Assembly: GCF_000422945.1 (NCBI RefSeq)
Contig: NZ_AUHA01000003.1
Location: 434,001-498,000, forward strand
DNA length: 64,000 nucleotides
DNA from: Daejeonella oryzae DSM 19973
GTDB taxonomy: Bacteria > Bacteroidota > Bacteroidia > Sphingobacteriales > Sphingobacteriaceae
Reading direction: 5' to 3'
This document shows, one piece after another, positions 33,136 through 42,546 of this stretch (the first letter of the stretch is position 1; each line of letters opens with the position of its first letter). The notes below the pieces were generated by a model. The model saw nothing but the letters and a program-made list of their open reading frames with translations. It did no database searches and was not told where the DNA came from. The position numbers were made by a program, and so were the translations under genes.

Positions 33136-35352
33136 ATGAGAAAAATGAAATTAATAGCCCTCTGGGCTATCGCTTTTGTACTGCTAACCGGCAACATGGT
33201 TAAGGCAGACGAAGGAATGTGGCTTCCGATGCTTATCGGAAAAAACTATGAACAAATGAAAAAGGCGGGATTTAAATTAACTCCCGAGGATTTGTATAGT
33301 GTAAACAAAGCCAGTTTGAAAGATGCCATCGTATCGTTTGGAGGATTTTGTACTGGTGAAATTGTATCTAAAAATGGATTAATTTTCACTAATCATCACT
33401 GCGGATATGATGCCGTAGCTTCTAATTCAACTCCGGAAAACAATATGCTGGATAGTGGTTTCTACGCTAAATCATACGCACAGGAAAAGCCTATCCCTGG
33501 ATTATTTGTTCGTTTCCTGGTTCGTATGGAAGATGTAACTCCTAAAGTTATGGCAGCCATTAAGGGTGTTCCCGAAGCAGAAAAAGCGGCTAAGATTGCA
33601 GAGGTATCCAAGCAAATTGCAGCCGAAGCAATGGGTGGAACTACCCAGGAAGCAGAGGTAAAAGATATTTATAAAGCCAATCAATATCTTCTGTTTGTTT
33701 ACAATCGTTTTAATGATGTTCGTTTGGTAGGAGTTCCTCCTCAGTCAATCGGCAAATTTGGTGGCGACACTGATAACTGGGAATGGCCCCGTCATACCGG
33801 AGATTTTTCAATCTTTCGCGTATATGCTGACGCAGAAAACAAAGCGGCCGCATATTCAGTAAATAACAAACCATATACTCCTAAAAAATCTCTTCCGGTT
33901 TCTATCAAAGGCGTTAAGAATGGCGATTTTGCTATGGTTTACGGATATCCGGGCAGAACAGATCGTTTTTTAACATCTTACGGAGTTCAGGTTGCCACAG
34001 ATAAAACGAATCCGGCAATCGTAAAACTCAGAGATATTCGTTTAAAAGCCTGGAAAGAAGAAATGGATAAAAGTGTGGATACACGTTTAAAGCTTTCTTC
34101 GCAATATGCTAATATTGCCAATTACTGGAAATATTACATCGGGCAAACCGAGCAGTTGAAAAGACTTAAAATTTACGAAGAGAAGCAAAAACAGGAAATG
34201 GCTTTTACAAATTCTGTAAAGGGTAATCCCGAGTATGCTAATTTATTAAATAATTATAAGACTGCTTATGCTGCTTATGAACCTTATGCGGTACACAGCA
34301 TATATGCCGGCAGCAATGGTTTGTTAGCGTCAACCTGGGTTCGGAACGCAAATAATTTTTCAAGAGCTTTAAGCAGTATATCAGCCAGAAAAGATGATCA
34401 GGCGTATGCTTCTCAGGTAAATGCTACCGTTAAAAATATACTGGCTGATTATGAAAATACGTATAACGAAATTGCAGATAAAAAGATCTTTGCAGGAATA
34501 TTAACCGCATTTTATAATGATGTTCCTAAATCTCAGCATCCGAAATTTATTACTCTGATTGTTGAAGATTACTGGAAAGGAACACCTGAAGCTACTTTTT
34601 CTAATTATGCAAATTACCTGTGGGATAAAAGTGTTTTGATAAAACCTGCTTCTCTCAAAACTTTCTGGGAAAAACCAAGTCAGGAGATTTTAGAAAAAGA
34701 TCCGGGATATTTATTTGCCAAAAACCTGAACTCTGCTGATTATGTAAAAGCCAATTTCGGTTCAATTTTATCTGATTTTGAAACTGCTAAAAATAAATTG
34801 GACAATATCTATTTGAAAGCACTTTTAGAAAACAATAAAGGTAAGTTGATGTATCCGGATGCTAATTCTACAATGCGGATTACATACGGACAGGTTCAAA
34901 ATTATTCTCCTAAAGATGGAATTACATATGATATTTCCACAAATATTGACGGAATGGTTGCTAAGTATCAAAAGGGTGATGATGAATTTGATCTTCCGCA
35001 GTCTTTATTAGATGCGTATGCAAAACGTGATTTCAGAGAATATGGAGAAAACGGAACTCTTCCAGTCGGATTTATTTCTAACAATGACATTACCGGTGGT
35101 AATTCAGGTTCTCCGGTTATCAACGGAAATGGCGAACTTATTGGTCTTGCTTTTGACGGTAACTGGGAAGCTATGAGTGGGGATATTGCATTTGATAAAA
35201 ACTACAAACGCACTATTTCAGTTGATGCCCGTTTTGTTTTATGGTGTATAGATGTTTTGGGAGGCGCTAAGAATATTATCAATGAACTTGATATTCGTCG
35301 TGATAACATGGTTGCAAAACCTAACAAGTCTACTTTGAAAATGAAAAAATAA
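33136..35352 (+). CDS. dpp7: S46 dipeptidyl-peptidase, DPP7 type
   Basis: This 738-residue secreted serine exopeptidase removes dipeptides from the N-terminus of peptides, normally in the periplasm. A signal peptide (1-24) is followed by a chymotrypsin-like double barrel. The His is in TNHHCG (residues 85-90), a WEWPRHTGDF segment carries the Asp, and the nucleophile is Ser657 in GGNSGSPV. Gly675 in AFDGNWEA matches DPP7 (hydrophobic P1 preference), whereas DPP11 has Arg here for acidic P1. The helical insert (about 290-580) is present, so the protein is full length. Its products could be taken up by a POT carrier such as the one at 42547-43935. Confidence 0.93.
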   Translation: MRKMKLIALWAIAFVLLTGNMVKADEGMWLPMLIGKNYEQMKKAGFKLTPEDLYSVNKASLKDAIVSFGGFCTGEIVSKNGLIFTNHHCGYDAVASNSTPENNMLDSGFYAKSYAQEKPIPGLFVRFLVRMEDVTPKVMAAIKGVPEAEKAAKIAEVSKQIAAEAMGGTTQEAEVKDIYKANQYLLFVYNRFNDVRLVGVPPQSIGKFGGDTDNWEWPRHTGDFSIFRVYADAENKAAAYSVNNKPYTPKKSLPVSIKGVKNGDFAMVYGYPGRTDRFLTSYGVQVATDKTNPAIVKLRDIRLKAWKEEMDKSVDTRLKLSSQYANIANYWKYYIGQTEQLKRLKIYEEKQKQEMAFTNSVKGNPEYANLLNNYKTAYAAYEPYAVHSIYAGSNGLLASTWVRNANNFSRALSSISARKDDQAYASQVNATVKNILADYENTYNEIADKKIFAGILTAFYNDVPKSQHPKFITLIVEDYWKGTPEATFSNYANYLWDKSVLIKPASLKTFWEKPSQEILEKDPGYLFAKNLNSADYVKANFGSILSDFETAKNKLDNIYLKALLENNKGKLMYPDANSTMRITYGQVQNYSPKDGITYDISTNIDGMVAKYQKGDDEFDLPQSLLDAYAKRDFREYGENGTLPVGFISNNDITGGNSGSPVINGNGELIGLAFDGNWEAMSGDIAFDKNYKRTISVDARFVLWCIDVLGGAKNIINELDIRRDNMVAKPNKSTLKMKK

Positions 35353-35370
35353 TTGAGATAGTTTTAATGA

Positions 35371-35410
35371 AAAAATCCTCTTTAGTATTTAGCTAAAGAG
35401 GATTTTTTTT
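35371..35410. terminator. Bidirectional intrinsic terminator
   Basis: AAAAATCCTCTTTAG (35371-35385) pairs perfectly with CTAAAGAGGATTTTT (35393-35407) around a seven-base loop, between the convergent S46 and purM genes. Confidence 0.93.
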
Positions 35411-35424
35411 TGATGAATGTTGAT

Positions 35425-36603
35425 TTAGTGATAGACAAATTCTCCATATTCAGAAAGTATGGTTACCTGTTTTTTATCCGCCTTTTCTACACGCCCAACT
35501 ATTTGAGCATCAATATTAAAACCTTGGGAAATACGAATAATCTCATCAGCAATCTCAGCAGGAACATAAAATTCCAAACGATGACCCATGTTAAATACTT
35601 TATACATTTCTTCCCAGGAGGTGTCAGACTGGTCTTTAATCAGCCCGAACAGGGGAGGAACAGGGAATAAATTGTCTTTAATTATATGTAGGTTATCAAT
35701 AAAATGCAGAATTTTAGTTTGTGCACCGCCGCTGCAATGCACCATTCCATGAATTTGATTCCGGTAATTTTGCAGTATAGCTTTTACAACAGGAGCATAT
35801 GTTCTTGTAGGTGAAAGAACCAGCTTACCAGCTGTAATTTCGGTATGATTATCAATTTGTATTGTATCAGTAAGTTTTTTATTTCCGGCAAAAACTAATT
35901 CATACGGAACAGAGGGATCATAACTCTCAGGATATTTTTCGGCCACATATTTATGAAAAACATCATGCCTTGCGGAGGTAAGTCCATTAGATCCCATCCC
36001 TCCGTTATATTCCTTTTCGTAAGTTGATTTGCCGTATGAAGCCAGCCCAACAATTACATCTCCTGGTTTGATATGATCATTAGAAATTATATCCTCCCGT
36101 TTCATTCGGCAGGTTACGGTAGAATCTACAATAATGGTGCGTACCAGATCGCCAACATCGGCAGTCTCACCCCCTGTTGAATAAATGCCGATTCCGGCTT
36201 CTCTTAGCTCAGATAATATGTCTTCTGTTCCATTAATAATTTCAGCAATTACTTCAGCAGGAATCAAATTTTTATTCCGGCCAATGGTTGATGATAAAAG
36301 TATGTTATCAGTTGCTCCAACACATAAAAGGTCATCCAGATTCATGATAATTGCATCCTGTGCAATTCCACGCCATACAGATAAATCCCCGGTTTCTTTC
36401 CAGTAAACGTATGCGAGAGATGATTTTGTACCAGCTCCGTCTGCATGCATAATATTACAATAATGATCATCGCCCCCTAAAATATCCGGAATGATTTTGC
36501 AAAATGCTTGTGGGAAAATGCCTTTATCTATATTCTTAATGGCATTATGTACATCTTCTTTATCGGCAGAAACGCCGCGTTGATTGTATTTGGAATTAGA
36601 CAT
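35425..36603 (-). CDS. purM: Phosphoribosylformylglycinamidine cyclo-ligase-like PurM
   Basis: PurM (AIR synthase) closes the imidazole ring of purines with ATP. The 392-residue protein has the PurM N-terminal half with the metal/ATP motif ADGAGTKSSLAY near residues 56-67, a DLLCVGAT stretch, and GIYSTGGETADVGD in the middle, then the PurM C-terminal domain. It is somewhat longer than the enterobacterial enzyme (about 345), as is common in Bacteroidota. It is transcribed alone, with a TAACTTTG box five bases before the ATG. It is not clustered with other purine genes. Confidence 0.9.
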   Translation of the reverse strand: MSNSKYNQRGVSADKEDVHNAIKNIDKGIFPQAFCKIIPDILGGDDHYCNIMHADGAGTKSSLAYVYWKETGDLSVWRGIAQDAIIMNLDDLLCVGATDNILLSSTIGRNKNLIPAEVIAEIINGTEDILSELREAGIGIYSTGGETADVGDLVRTIIVDSTVTCRMKREDIISNDHIKPGDVIVGLASYGKSTYEKEYNGGMGSNGLTSARHDVFHKYVAEKYPESYDPSVPYELVFAGNKKLTDTIQIDNHTEITAGKLVLSPTRTYAPVVKAILQNYRNQIHGMVHCSGGAQTKILHFIDNLHIIKDNLFPVPPLFGLIKDQSDTSWEEMYKVFNMGHRLEFYVPAEIADEIIRISQGFNIDAQIVGRVEKADKKQVTILSEYGEFVYH

Positions 36604-36608
36604 GGGGG

Positions 36609-36616
36609 CAAAGTTA
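36609..36616 (-). promoter_or_regulatory. purM -7 promoter box
   Basis: TAACTTTG on the minus strand matches TAnnTTTG and sits five bases before the purM ATG, predicting a leaderless message and therefore no purine riboswitch. No -33 TTG is seen. Confidence 0.45.
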
Positions 36617-36657
36617 AGTTTTAGATTCGAAATTGGGATTTGAGATTTGGCTTAAAA

Positions 36658-36689
36658 CGACAAATTTCCGTCTGGACGGAAATTTGTCG
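36658..36689. repeat. Perfect 14-bp inverted repeat
   Basis: CGACAAATTTCCGT and ACGGAAATTTGTCG flank a CTGG loop. It lies downstream of glnN on the minus strand, with only a TTTT run after it, so it may be a weak glnN terminator or a dispersed palindromic element. Confidence 0.6.
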
Positions 36690-36732
36690 AATTCAAATAA
36701 AATTCTGATATGATTTTATGGATCTCTGGGAT

Positions 36733-38919
36733 CTATTTTATAAATAACATTTCTCTGAATTTTGGTAAAGGCCACTGTGCGTCATCAACTAATTGCTCCA
36801 ATTTATCAACGTGATAGCGAATCGGGTCGAAATATGTTTTAACAATTTCGTCATAAGCGATAGATTTATCTCTTACATCTTCCAACTTATTGGCTTTTTT
36901 ACGTTCTTCAATCATTTCATCTACATTGCTTTTAATAAAGTTGATATGCTTGGAAAGATCATTGATTATTTCCATCTGACCTTTATAAGAATCGGCATTC
37001 ATTCCCAGATCTTTCAATCCGCGAACGTTTTCTACCAGTTTACTTTGGTAAGATATAGCAGCAGGAATAATTACGCTGTTAACCAACTCACCCATAATAC
37101 GGGCTTCAATCTGAAGTTTCTTATAAAAGCTCTCCATTCTGATCTCATAACGGGCATGAGCTTCGCGATGGTTAAATACACCTGTTCTTTCAAACAACTG
37201 CATTGTTTTTTCAGCAATATCAATATCCAAAGCTTTTGGAGTAGTTTTAATATTGGATAAACCACGTGATTCGGCTTCTTTTTCCCATTCCTCACTATAG
37301 CCATTTCCTTCAAAACGGATATCTTTTGATTCCTTAATATATTTTTTCAGAATGATCAGAATAGCGATATCCTTTTTCTCTCCTTTTTTAATTAATTTAT
37401 CAACCTCTGCTTTGAATTTAACAAGCTGATCTGCAACAATAGTATTTAAAACGGTCATTGCTGCCGATGAATTTGCAGAAGAACCTACTGCTCTGAATTC
37501 GAATTTATTTCCAGTAAAAGCAAAAGGAGAGGTACGGTTACGGTCGGTATTATCTAATAGGATCTGAGGTATTTTAGGAATTCCTAACCATAGTGAATTA
37601 TCTTCCTTTATTTTTTTACTGATTCTTGAGGTTTCCACTTCATCAAGCACATCACTTAACTGACTTCCAAGAAAAGTTGAAATAATAGCAGGAGGAGCTT
37701 CATTGGCGCCTAATCGATGATCATTGCTAACGGATGAAATAGAGGAACGTAAAAGATCTGAATGCTCATATACAGCTCTTATTGTGTTAACAAAAAATGT
37801 AAGAAACATCAGATTGTTTTTCGGGGTTTTACCCGGCGATAATAAGTTTTTACCTGTATTGGTAATTATGCTCCAGTTATTATGTTTTCCTGAACCGTTA
37901 ATTCCCGCATATGGTTTTTCGTGAAGTAAAACCTTAAAATTGTGACGTTTGGCAATTTTGTCCATCAAATCCATAAGCAATTGGTTATGATCAATTGCAA
38001 GGTTGATCTCTTCATAAATTGGTGCACACTCAAACTGTGAAGGTGCCACTTCATTATGACGGGTTTTTAAAGGAATACCTAATTTCAATGCTTCGGTTTC
38101 AAAATCAAGCATGTAAGCATACACTCTTTCTGGAATAGTTCCAAAATAATGATCTTCAAGCTGCTGTCCTTTGGCAGACATATGACCGAATAAAGTACGA
38201 CCTGTCATTAACAAATCCGGACGTGCATTATATAAAGCCAGATCTACTAAAAAGTATTCCTGCTCAATACCCAGGGAAGCCGTAACTTTAGTAATAGATT
38301 TATCAAAATAACCGCAAACATCTACAGCAGCTTTGTCTAAAGCAGAAAGTGCTTTTAATAATGGAGCTTTGTAATCTAAAGCCTCACCTGTATAGGATAC
38401 AAAAACGGTAGGAATACATAACGTTTTACCGGATTTACTTTCCATTATAAAAGCAGGCGAAGATGGATCCCATGCGGTGTAACCACGTGCTTCGAACGTA
38501 TTTCTGATTCCGCCGCTTGGGAAACTGGATGCATCCGGCTCTTGCTGAACTAACGCATCTCCTGAAAAATGCTCAATAGCAGAACCATCTACTGTAGGCT
38601 CAAAAAATGAATCGTGCTTTTCAGCAGTAGTACCGGTTAATGGTTGAAACCAATGTGTATAATGAGTAGCACCTTTGGCCATGGCCCAGGCTTTCATAGC
38701 TGTTGCAACTTGTTCAGATACTTCGCGATGCAAAGGCTCACCTAAGTCAATTGAATTATTAATACTTAAGAATGCTTCTTTGGATAAAAAGTCTTTCATT
38801 TTCTTTTTATCAAATACATTTACTCCAAAAAAATCAGAAATTTTTGAAGAAGGTGTTTTTACTTCAGGAATTACTCTTGAAAGCACCGCGTTTAAAGCTT
38901 GAAATCGTAAACTCGACAT
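36733..38919 (-). CDS. glnN: Type III glutamine synthetase GlnN
   Basis: This 728-residue enzyme makes glutamine from glutamate and ammonia with ATP. The length and the N-terminal extension fit type III enzymes, which form double hexamers and are the usual form in Bacteroidota. Visible motifs include GIEQEYFLVD near residue 217, GINGSGKHNNWS near 335-346, NRTSPFAFTGNKFEFRAVG near 455-473 and a long C-terminal helical region. No GlnB or ammonium transporter gene is adjacent. An exact TACTTTTG promoter box lies 32 bases before the ATG. Confidence 0.96.
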   Translation of the reverse strand: MSSLRFQALNAVLSRVIPEVKTPSSKISDFFGVNVFDKKKMKDFLSKEAFLSINNSIDLGEPLHREVSEQVATAMKAWAMAKGATHYTHWFQPLTGTTAEKHDSFFEPTVDGSAIEHFSGDALVQQEPDASSFPSGGIRNTFEARGYTAWDPSSPAFIMESKSGKTLCIPTVFVSYTGEALDYKAPLLKALSALDKAAVDVCGYFDKSITKVTASLGIEQEYFLVDLALYNARPDLLMTGRTLFGHMSAKGQQLEDHYFGTIPERVYAYMLDFETEALKLGIPLKTRHNEVAPSQFECAPIYEEINLAIDHNQLLMDLMDKIAKRHNFKVLLHEKPYAGINGSGKHNNWSIITNTGKNLLSPGKTPKNNLMFLTFFVNTIRAVYEHSDLLRSSISSVSNDHRLGANEAPPAIISTFLGSQLSDVLDEVETSRISKKIKEDNSLWLGIPKIPQILLDNTDRNRTSPFAFTGNKFEFRAVGSSANSSAAMTVLNTIVADQLVKFKAEVDKLIKKGEKKDIAILIILKKYIKESKDIRFEGNGYSEEWEKEAESRGLSNIKTTPKALDIDIAEKTMQLFERTGVFNHREAHARYEIRMESFYKKLQIEARIMGELVNSVIIPAAISYQSKLVENVRGLKDLGMNADSYKGQMEIINDLSKHINFIKSNVDEMIEERKKANKLEDVRDKSIAYDEIVKTYFDPIRYHVDKLEQLVDDAQWPLPKFREMLFIK

Positions 38920-38950
38920 ATTTTTCTATGGTTTTTTGATTAATTAGTCA

Positions 38951-38958
38951 CAAAAGTA
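38951..38958 (-). promoter_or_regulatory. glnN -7 promoter box
   Basis: TACTTTTG on the minus strand is an exact TAnnTTTG match 31 bases before the glnN ATG. The -33 element is not clear. Confidence 0.45.
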
Positions 38959-39134
38959 CTGTTCTTTATTGCAAAATCTAAAAATTTGTCTAAAAAAAAT
39001 AATAAAATCGAATAATATTTCTTTAAAATTTAGAATCTTACTCATCGATTGAGATTTATTTACTGTCATATTTTATAATTTCAGCTTCTTCTGGTACAAG
39101 TATTGTTCATTAACAGCAGAATAAACTAATAATT

Positions 39135-40490
39135 ATGATTAAAAATTATCTAAAAACTTCAGCTTTGGCTGCGGCTATTTTATTTTCAGGCAATGTTATG
39201 GCCCAGGATAGTACGAGCTCTGCTACTTATTTAAAACCTTTTTCTTCAGGAAATTCTTTCAGAACCTGGTCTGTTGGTTTTAATGGTGGAGTTTTAAGCC
39301 CTGTAGTTCCATTTGGTAAAAATGATTTTACAACCTGGAAAGCTGATCTGGGTTATGGAGGATATATTAAGAAGCAAATAATTCCTGCATTCGGTATTCA
39401 GGCTAATTTTTTGGCCGGTAAACTTAAGGCTGATAATTCAGAACCACTGGGCAATGGAACATCTTTGAATAGTCCGTTTGCATCTTATGTTACCAAACTT
39501 GAATACTCAGGTAGTTTAAGCGGTAATTTAAGTTTAGGAAATATTTACTGGATGCATCGTCAGAATGTAATACAGCCTTATCTTACTGCTGGTGCAGGAA
39601 TTATGAGTTATACTACTAAATTAACAACAACTTCCGGAGAGCAGGTTGACTATAAGCCTGGTGATAACATTCGTGAATTATTTATCCCGGTAGGAGCAGG
39701 AATGAAATTTGTCTTGTCTAAAGGTGTTAATTTAGATCTGGGTTATACCATGAATTTTGTAGATGCAGATAATGTAGATGGTTATCCGAATATCCCCCAA
39801 AACGATAAATTTTCTTTTGCTCACATTGGTTTGGAATTTGCTTTGGGCCCGAAATCAAAACCTCAGCTGGCAACTTATAATCCGGTGGCAGCCATGGAAG
39901 CAGATTATATTTCCAGAAATGCCTCGTTAAGAGAAGAGTTAGCTGCAGAACGGGCAAATAATGCCCAGCGAATGGCTGAAATAAATGCTGAGTGGAAAAA
40001 ATTCCTGAATGATGCCGATAAGGATGGTGTTTCGGATCATTTTGATAAATGTCCGGATACTCCCGCCGGAATTCAGGTTGACGGAGCAGGCTGTCCATTG
40101 CAGATTACTGTAAATAATCCTGTAAAAGTAATTGTTACTGAAGAAGATAAAAGAGTGGTTGCAGAAGCCATCCGAAATCTTGAATTTGATTTTGGTAAAG
40201 CCAGTATTCGTTCTACCTCTTTTGAAAGTTTAGACCGTGTTGCCGGAATATTGGTAAACAAAAACTTTAGTTTACAATTGGCAGGTCATACTGATAATGT
40301 GGGTAATGATGCATCAAACATGAAACTTTCTAAAGATCGTGCAGAATCTGTAAAATCTTACCTGGTCAGCAAGGGAGCTAATCCTTCCCGGATTTCGGCA
40401 ACAGGTTTTGGAGAAGGTCAACCTATTGCCTCAAACAAAACTGAATCAGGTCGTCAGCAAAACCGGAGAGTTGAATTCACTCTTTACTAA
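39135..40490 (+). CDS. OmpA-family outer-membrane protein
   Basis: This 451-residue protein has a signal peptide (1-23, ending VMAQ), an N-terminal beta-barrel (about 35-240), a coiled linker (about 255-290), a calcium-binding thrombospondin type 3 repeat (DADKDGVSDHFDKCPD, residues about 293-308) and a C-terminal OmpA peptidoglycan-binding domain (about 335-451) ending in NRRVEFTLY. It tethers the outer membrane to the cell wall, and such proteins are abundant in Bacteroidota. It is divergent from glnN across 215 bases and ends at a strong terminator. Confidence 0.93.
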   Translation: MIKNYLKTSALAAAILFSGNVMAQDSTSSATYLKPFSSGNSFRTWSVGFNGGVLSPVVPFGKNDFTTWKADLGYGGYIKKQIIPAFGIQANFLAGKLKADNSEPLGNGTSLNSPFASYVTKLEYSGSLSGNLSLGNIYWMHRQNVIQPYLTAGAGIMSYTTKLTTTSGEQVDYKPGDNIRELFIPVGAGMKFVLSKGVNLDLGYTMNFVDADNVDGYPNIPQNDKFSFAHIGLEFALGPKSKPQLATYNPVAAMEADYISRNASLREELAAERANNAQRMAEINAEWKKFLNDADKDGVSDHFDKCPDTPAGIQVDGAGCPLQITVNNPVKVIVTEEDKRVVAEAIRNLEFDFGKASIRSTSFESLDRVAGILVNKNFSLQLAGHTDNVGNDASNMKLSKDRAESVKSYLVSKGANPSRISATGFGEGQPIASNKTESGRQQNRRVEFTLY

Positions 40491-40507
40491 TAAAGAATAG
40501 TTAATTA

Positions 40508-40541
40508 AATAAGAGACAGCCTGCGCTGTCTCTTATTTTTT
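40508..40541. terminator. Bidirectional intrinsic terminator
   Basis: AATAAGAGACAGC (40508-40520) pairs with GCTGTCTCTTATT (40525-40537) around CTGC, then a T-run. It separates the OmpA-family gene from convergent ruvB. Confidence 0.92.
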
Positions 40542-40578
40542 AAATTGTAATCCAAGTTGCAAACCCTAAAGAATGTAT

Positions 40579-41601
40579 TTAAAACAGGGAAGGAGTGCTG
40601 CCTGGTTTTATTCTGTTAAGGTGCTTGTACGCATTTTCGGTACATTCTCTCCCTCTTGATGTTCGCATCAGATAGCCCTCCTGAATTAAAAAAGGTTCAT
40701 AAACTTCTTCTATGGTTCCTTCATCTTCTCCTACAGCAGTAGCAATTGTTTTTAAACCAACAGGTCCGCCTTTAAATTTGTCAATTATAGTTAGCAGGAT
40801 ACGATTATCCATTTCATCCAAACCATGCGTATCTACATTCAGAGCATTTAAAGCATACTGAGCTATTTCTGTGTCAATGCTTCCGTTCCCCTTAATCTGA
40901 GCAAAATCTCTGGTTCTTCTTAGTAATGCATTCGCGATCCGGGGAGTACCCCGGCTTCTTCGGGCGATTTCATAAGCTCCTTCATCAGAGATTGGAGTTT
41001 TTAAAATTTGTGCTGAACGAAGAACTATTGTGGTAAGCAATTTGGCATCGTAATATTCCAGACGGCTATTAATTCCGAAACGGGCACGCAAGGGAGCGGT
41101 AAGTAATCCGGATCGGGTTGTAGCGCCAACTAATGTAAATGGATTTAATGATATCTGGACGGAACGGGCATTAGGACCTGTTTCAAGCATAATGTCAATT
41201 TTAAAATCTTCCATTGCAGAATACAAATATTCTTCAACAAGCGGGCTCAGCCGATGAATTTCATCGATAAATAAAATATCACCCTCTTCCAGATTAGTAA
41301 GTAAGCCGGCAAGATCACCCGGTTTATCTAACACCGGACCAGATGTTATCCGGATATTAACGCCCATTTCATTCGCTATAATATGCGACAAAGTGGTTTT
41401 CCCCAGTCCGGGAGGACCGTGCAAAAGCACATGATCTAAAGCTTCGCCACGTAATTTTGCTGCCTGAACAAATATTCTGAGATTAGCCATGATCTTAAAC
41501 TGACCCGTAAAATCTTCAAAAACCTGCGGCCTTAATACTTTTTCTATTTCACGTTCAACAGGTGAAAGATTTTCCTGACTCGCATCTAAATTCTCGTTCA
41601 T
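40579..41601 (-). CDS. ruvB: Holliday junction helicase subunit RuvB
   Basis: RuvB is the hexameric AAA+ motor that drives branch migration of Holliday junctions together with RuvA. The 340-residue protein has Walker [11 protein letters not shown] near residues 64-73, Walker B LFIDEIH near 110-116, a sensor GATTRSG near 158-164, arginine-finger region ARFGI, and the C-terminal winged helix with LRRTRDFAQ. It follows the polyprenol glycosyltransferase gene by 33 bases and is probably co-transcribed. ruvA and ruvC are not in the window. Confidence 0.97.
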   Translation of the reverse strand: MNENLDASQENLSPVEREIEKVLRPQVFEDFTGQFKIMANLRIFVQAAKLRGEALDHVLLHGPPGLGKTTLSHIIANEMGVNIRITSGPVLDKPGDLAGLLTNLEEGDILFIDEIHRLSPLVEEYLYSAMEDFKIDIMLETGPNARSVQISLNPFTLVGATTRSGLLTAPLRARFGINSRLEYYDAKLLTTIVLRSAQILKTPISDEGAYEIARRSRGTPRIANALLRRTRDFAQIKGNGSIDTEIAQYALNALNVDTHGLDEMDNRILLTIIDKFKGGPVGLKTIATAVGEDEGTIEEVYEPFLIQEGYLMRTSRGRECTENAYKHLNRIKPGSTPSLF

Positions 41602-41634
41602 TTTATCTGGCTACTTTTAAATTTAGAATTGAGT

Positions 41635-42399
41635 TCAATTTAACCTTGCATTTTGTTTTTCTGCAATTGGTTTCTCATATTTTCTAAACCAGCTGTTAAT
41701 TTTAATCTGAATAACCCCCAAAAAAGCTTCTCTGAAGATATGCGTACTCATTTTTGAAGTTCCTTCTGTACGGTCGGTAAAGATGATAGGCACTTCAACA
41801 ACTTTAAAACCATGCTTGATAGCAGTAAATTTCATTTCAATCTGAAAGGCATAGCCAATAAATTTTATTTTTTCCAGATTAATGGTTTCTAAAACTCTTC
41901 TTTTATAGCATTTAAAGCCGGCTGTAGTATCCTGAATATCAATTCCGGTTATAAAACGAACATATACTGAGGCAAAGTATGACATTAATACCCGACTCAT
42001 AGGCCAGTTTACTACATTAATTCCTTTAATGTAACGGGATCCAATGGCTACATCGGCTCCTTCTGTACAGGCTATTTTTAATTTAATCAGATCTTTAGGA
42101 TTATGAGAGAAATCAGCATCCATTTCAAAAATATAATCGTAATTATGCTTGAGTGCCCATTTAAATCCATGGATATAAGCTGTTCCCAAACCTAATTTTC
42201 CTTTTCTTTCTTCAATATGCAGTTTACCTGAGAATTCGCCCTGTAAATGTTTTACAATATCCGCGGTTCCATCAGGAGAACCATCGTCAATAATCAGAAT
42301 ATGAAAAACATCGGGTAAAGAGAATACCGTACGAATAATATTTTCGATATTTTCCTTTTCATTATAAGTAGGAATTAGTACCAGGCTATCAGATAACAC
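41635..42399 (-). CDS. Polyprenol monophosphomannose synthase-like glycosyltransferase
   Basis: This 254-residue GT2 enzyme resembles bacterial dolichol-phosphate mannose synthase homologues, which load a sugar onto a polyprenyl-phosphate carrier at the cytosolic face of the membrane. Motifs: LIPTYNEKENIENII (residues 8-22), DDGSPDGT near 38-45, the metal-binding MDADFSHNP near 94-102, and a GTSKMS near 218. There is no C-terminal membrane domain, which separates it from longer relatives. Operon neighbour: ruvB. The sugar is inferred from family similarity only. Confidence 0.9.
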   Translation of the reverse strand: MLSDSLVLIPTYNEKENIENIIRTVFSLPDVFHILIIDDGSPDGTADIVKHLQGEFSGKLHIEERKGKLGLGTAYIHGFKWALKHNYDYIFEMDADFSHNPKDLIKLKIACTEGADVAIGSRYIKGINVVNWPMSRVLMSYFASVYVRFITGIDIQDTTAGFKCYKRRVLETINLEKIKFIGYAFQIEMKFTAIKHGFKVVEVPIIFTDRTEGTSKMSTHIFREAFLGVIQIKINSWFRKYEKPIAEKQNARLN

Positions 42400-42489
42400 G
42401 TATTTATTTTTAAAAAGCGAATATAAGTGTTTAAAATAAAAACCTTGCGTAATTAACCGGGACTGTTAATTATAAAAACTATTAAAATC

Positions 42490-42520
42490 AAAAAGACTCA
42501 TAACCGGAGCTATGAGTCTT
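42490..42520 (-). terminator. Intrinsic terminator of the POT gene
   Basis: AAGACTCATA (42493-42502) pairs with TATGAGTCTT (42511-42520) around an eight-base loop; read on the minus strand a T-rich tract follows. It lies just past the minus-strand stop of the peptide transporter at 42547. Confidence 0.85.
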
Positions 42521-42546
42521 ATTGATACGATAATATATTTTAAGGA

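Noticed and set aside
36658-36689. Confident intrinsic terminator for purM/glnN
   Set aside because: The stem is perfect but the T-run is only four bases, so I list it as an inverted repeat instead.
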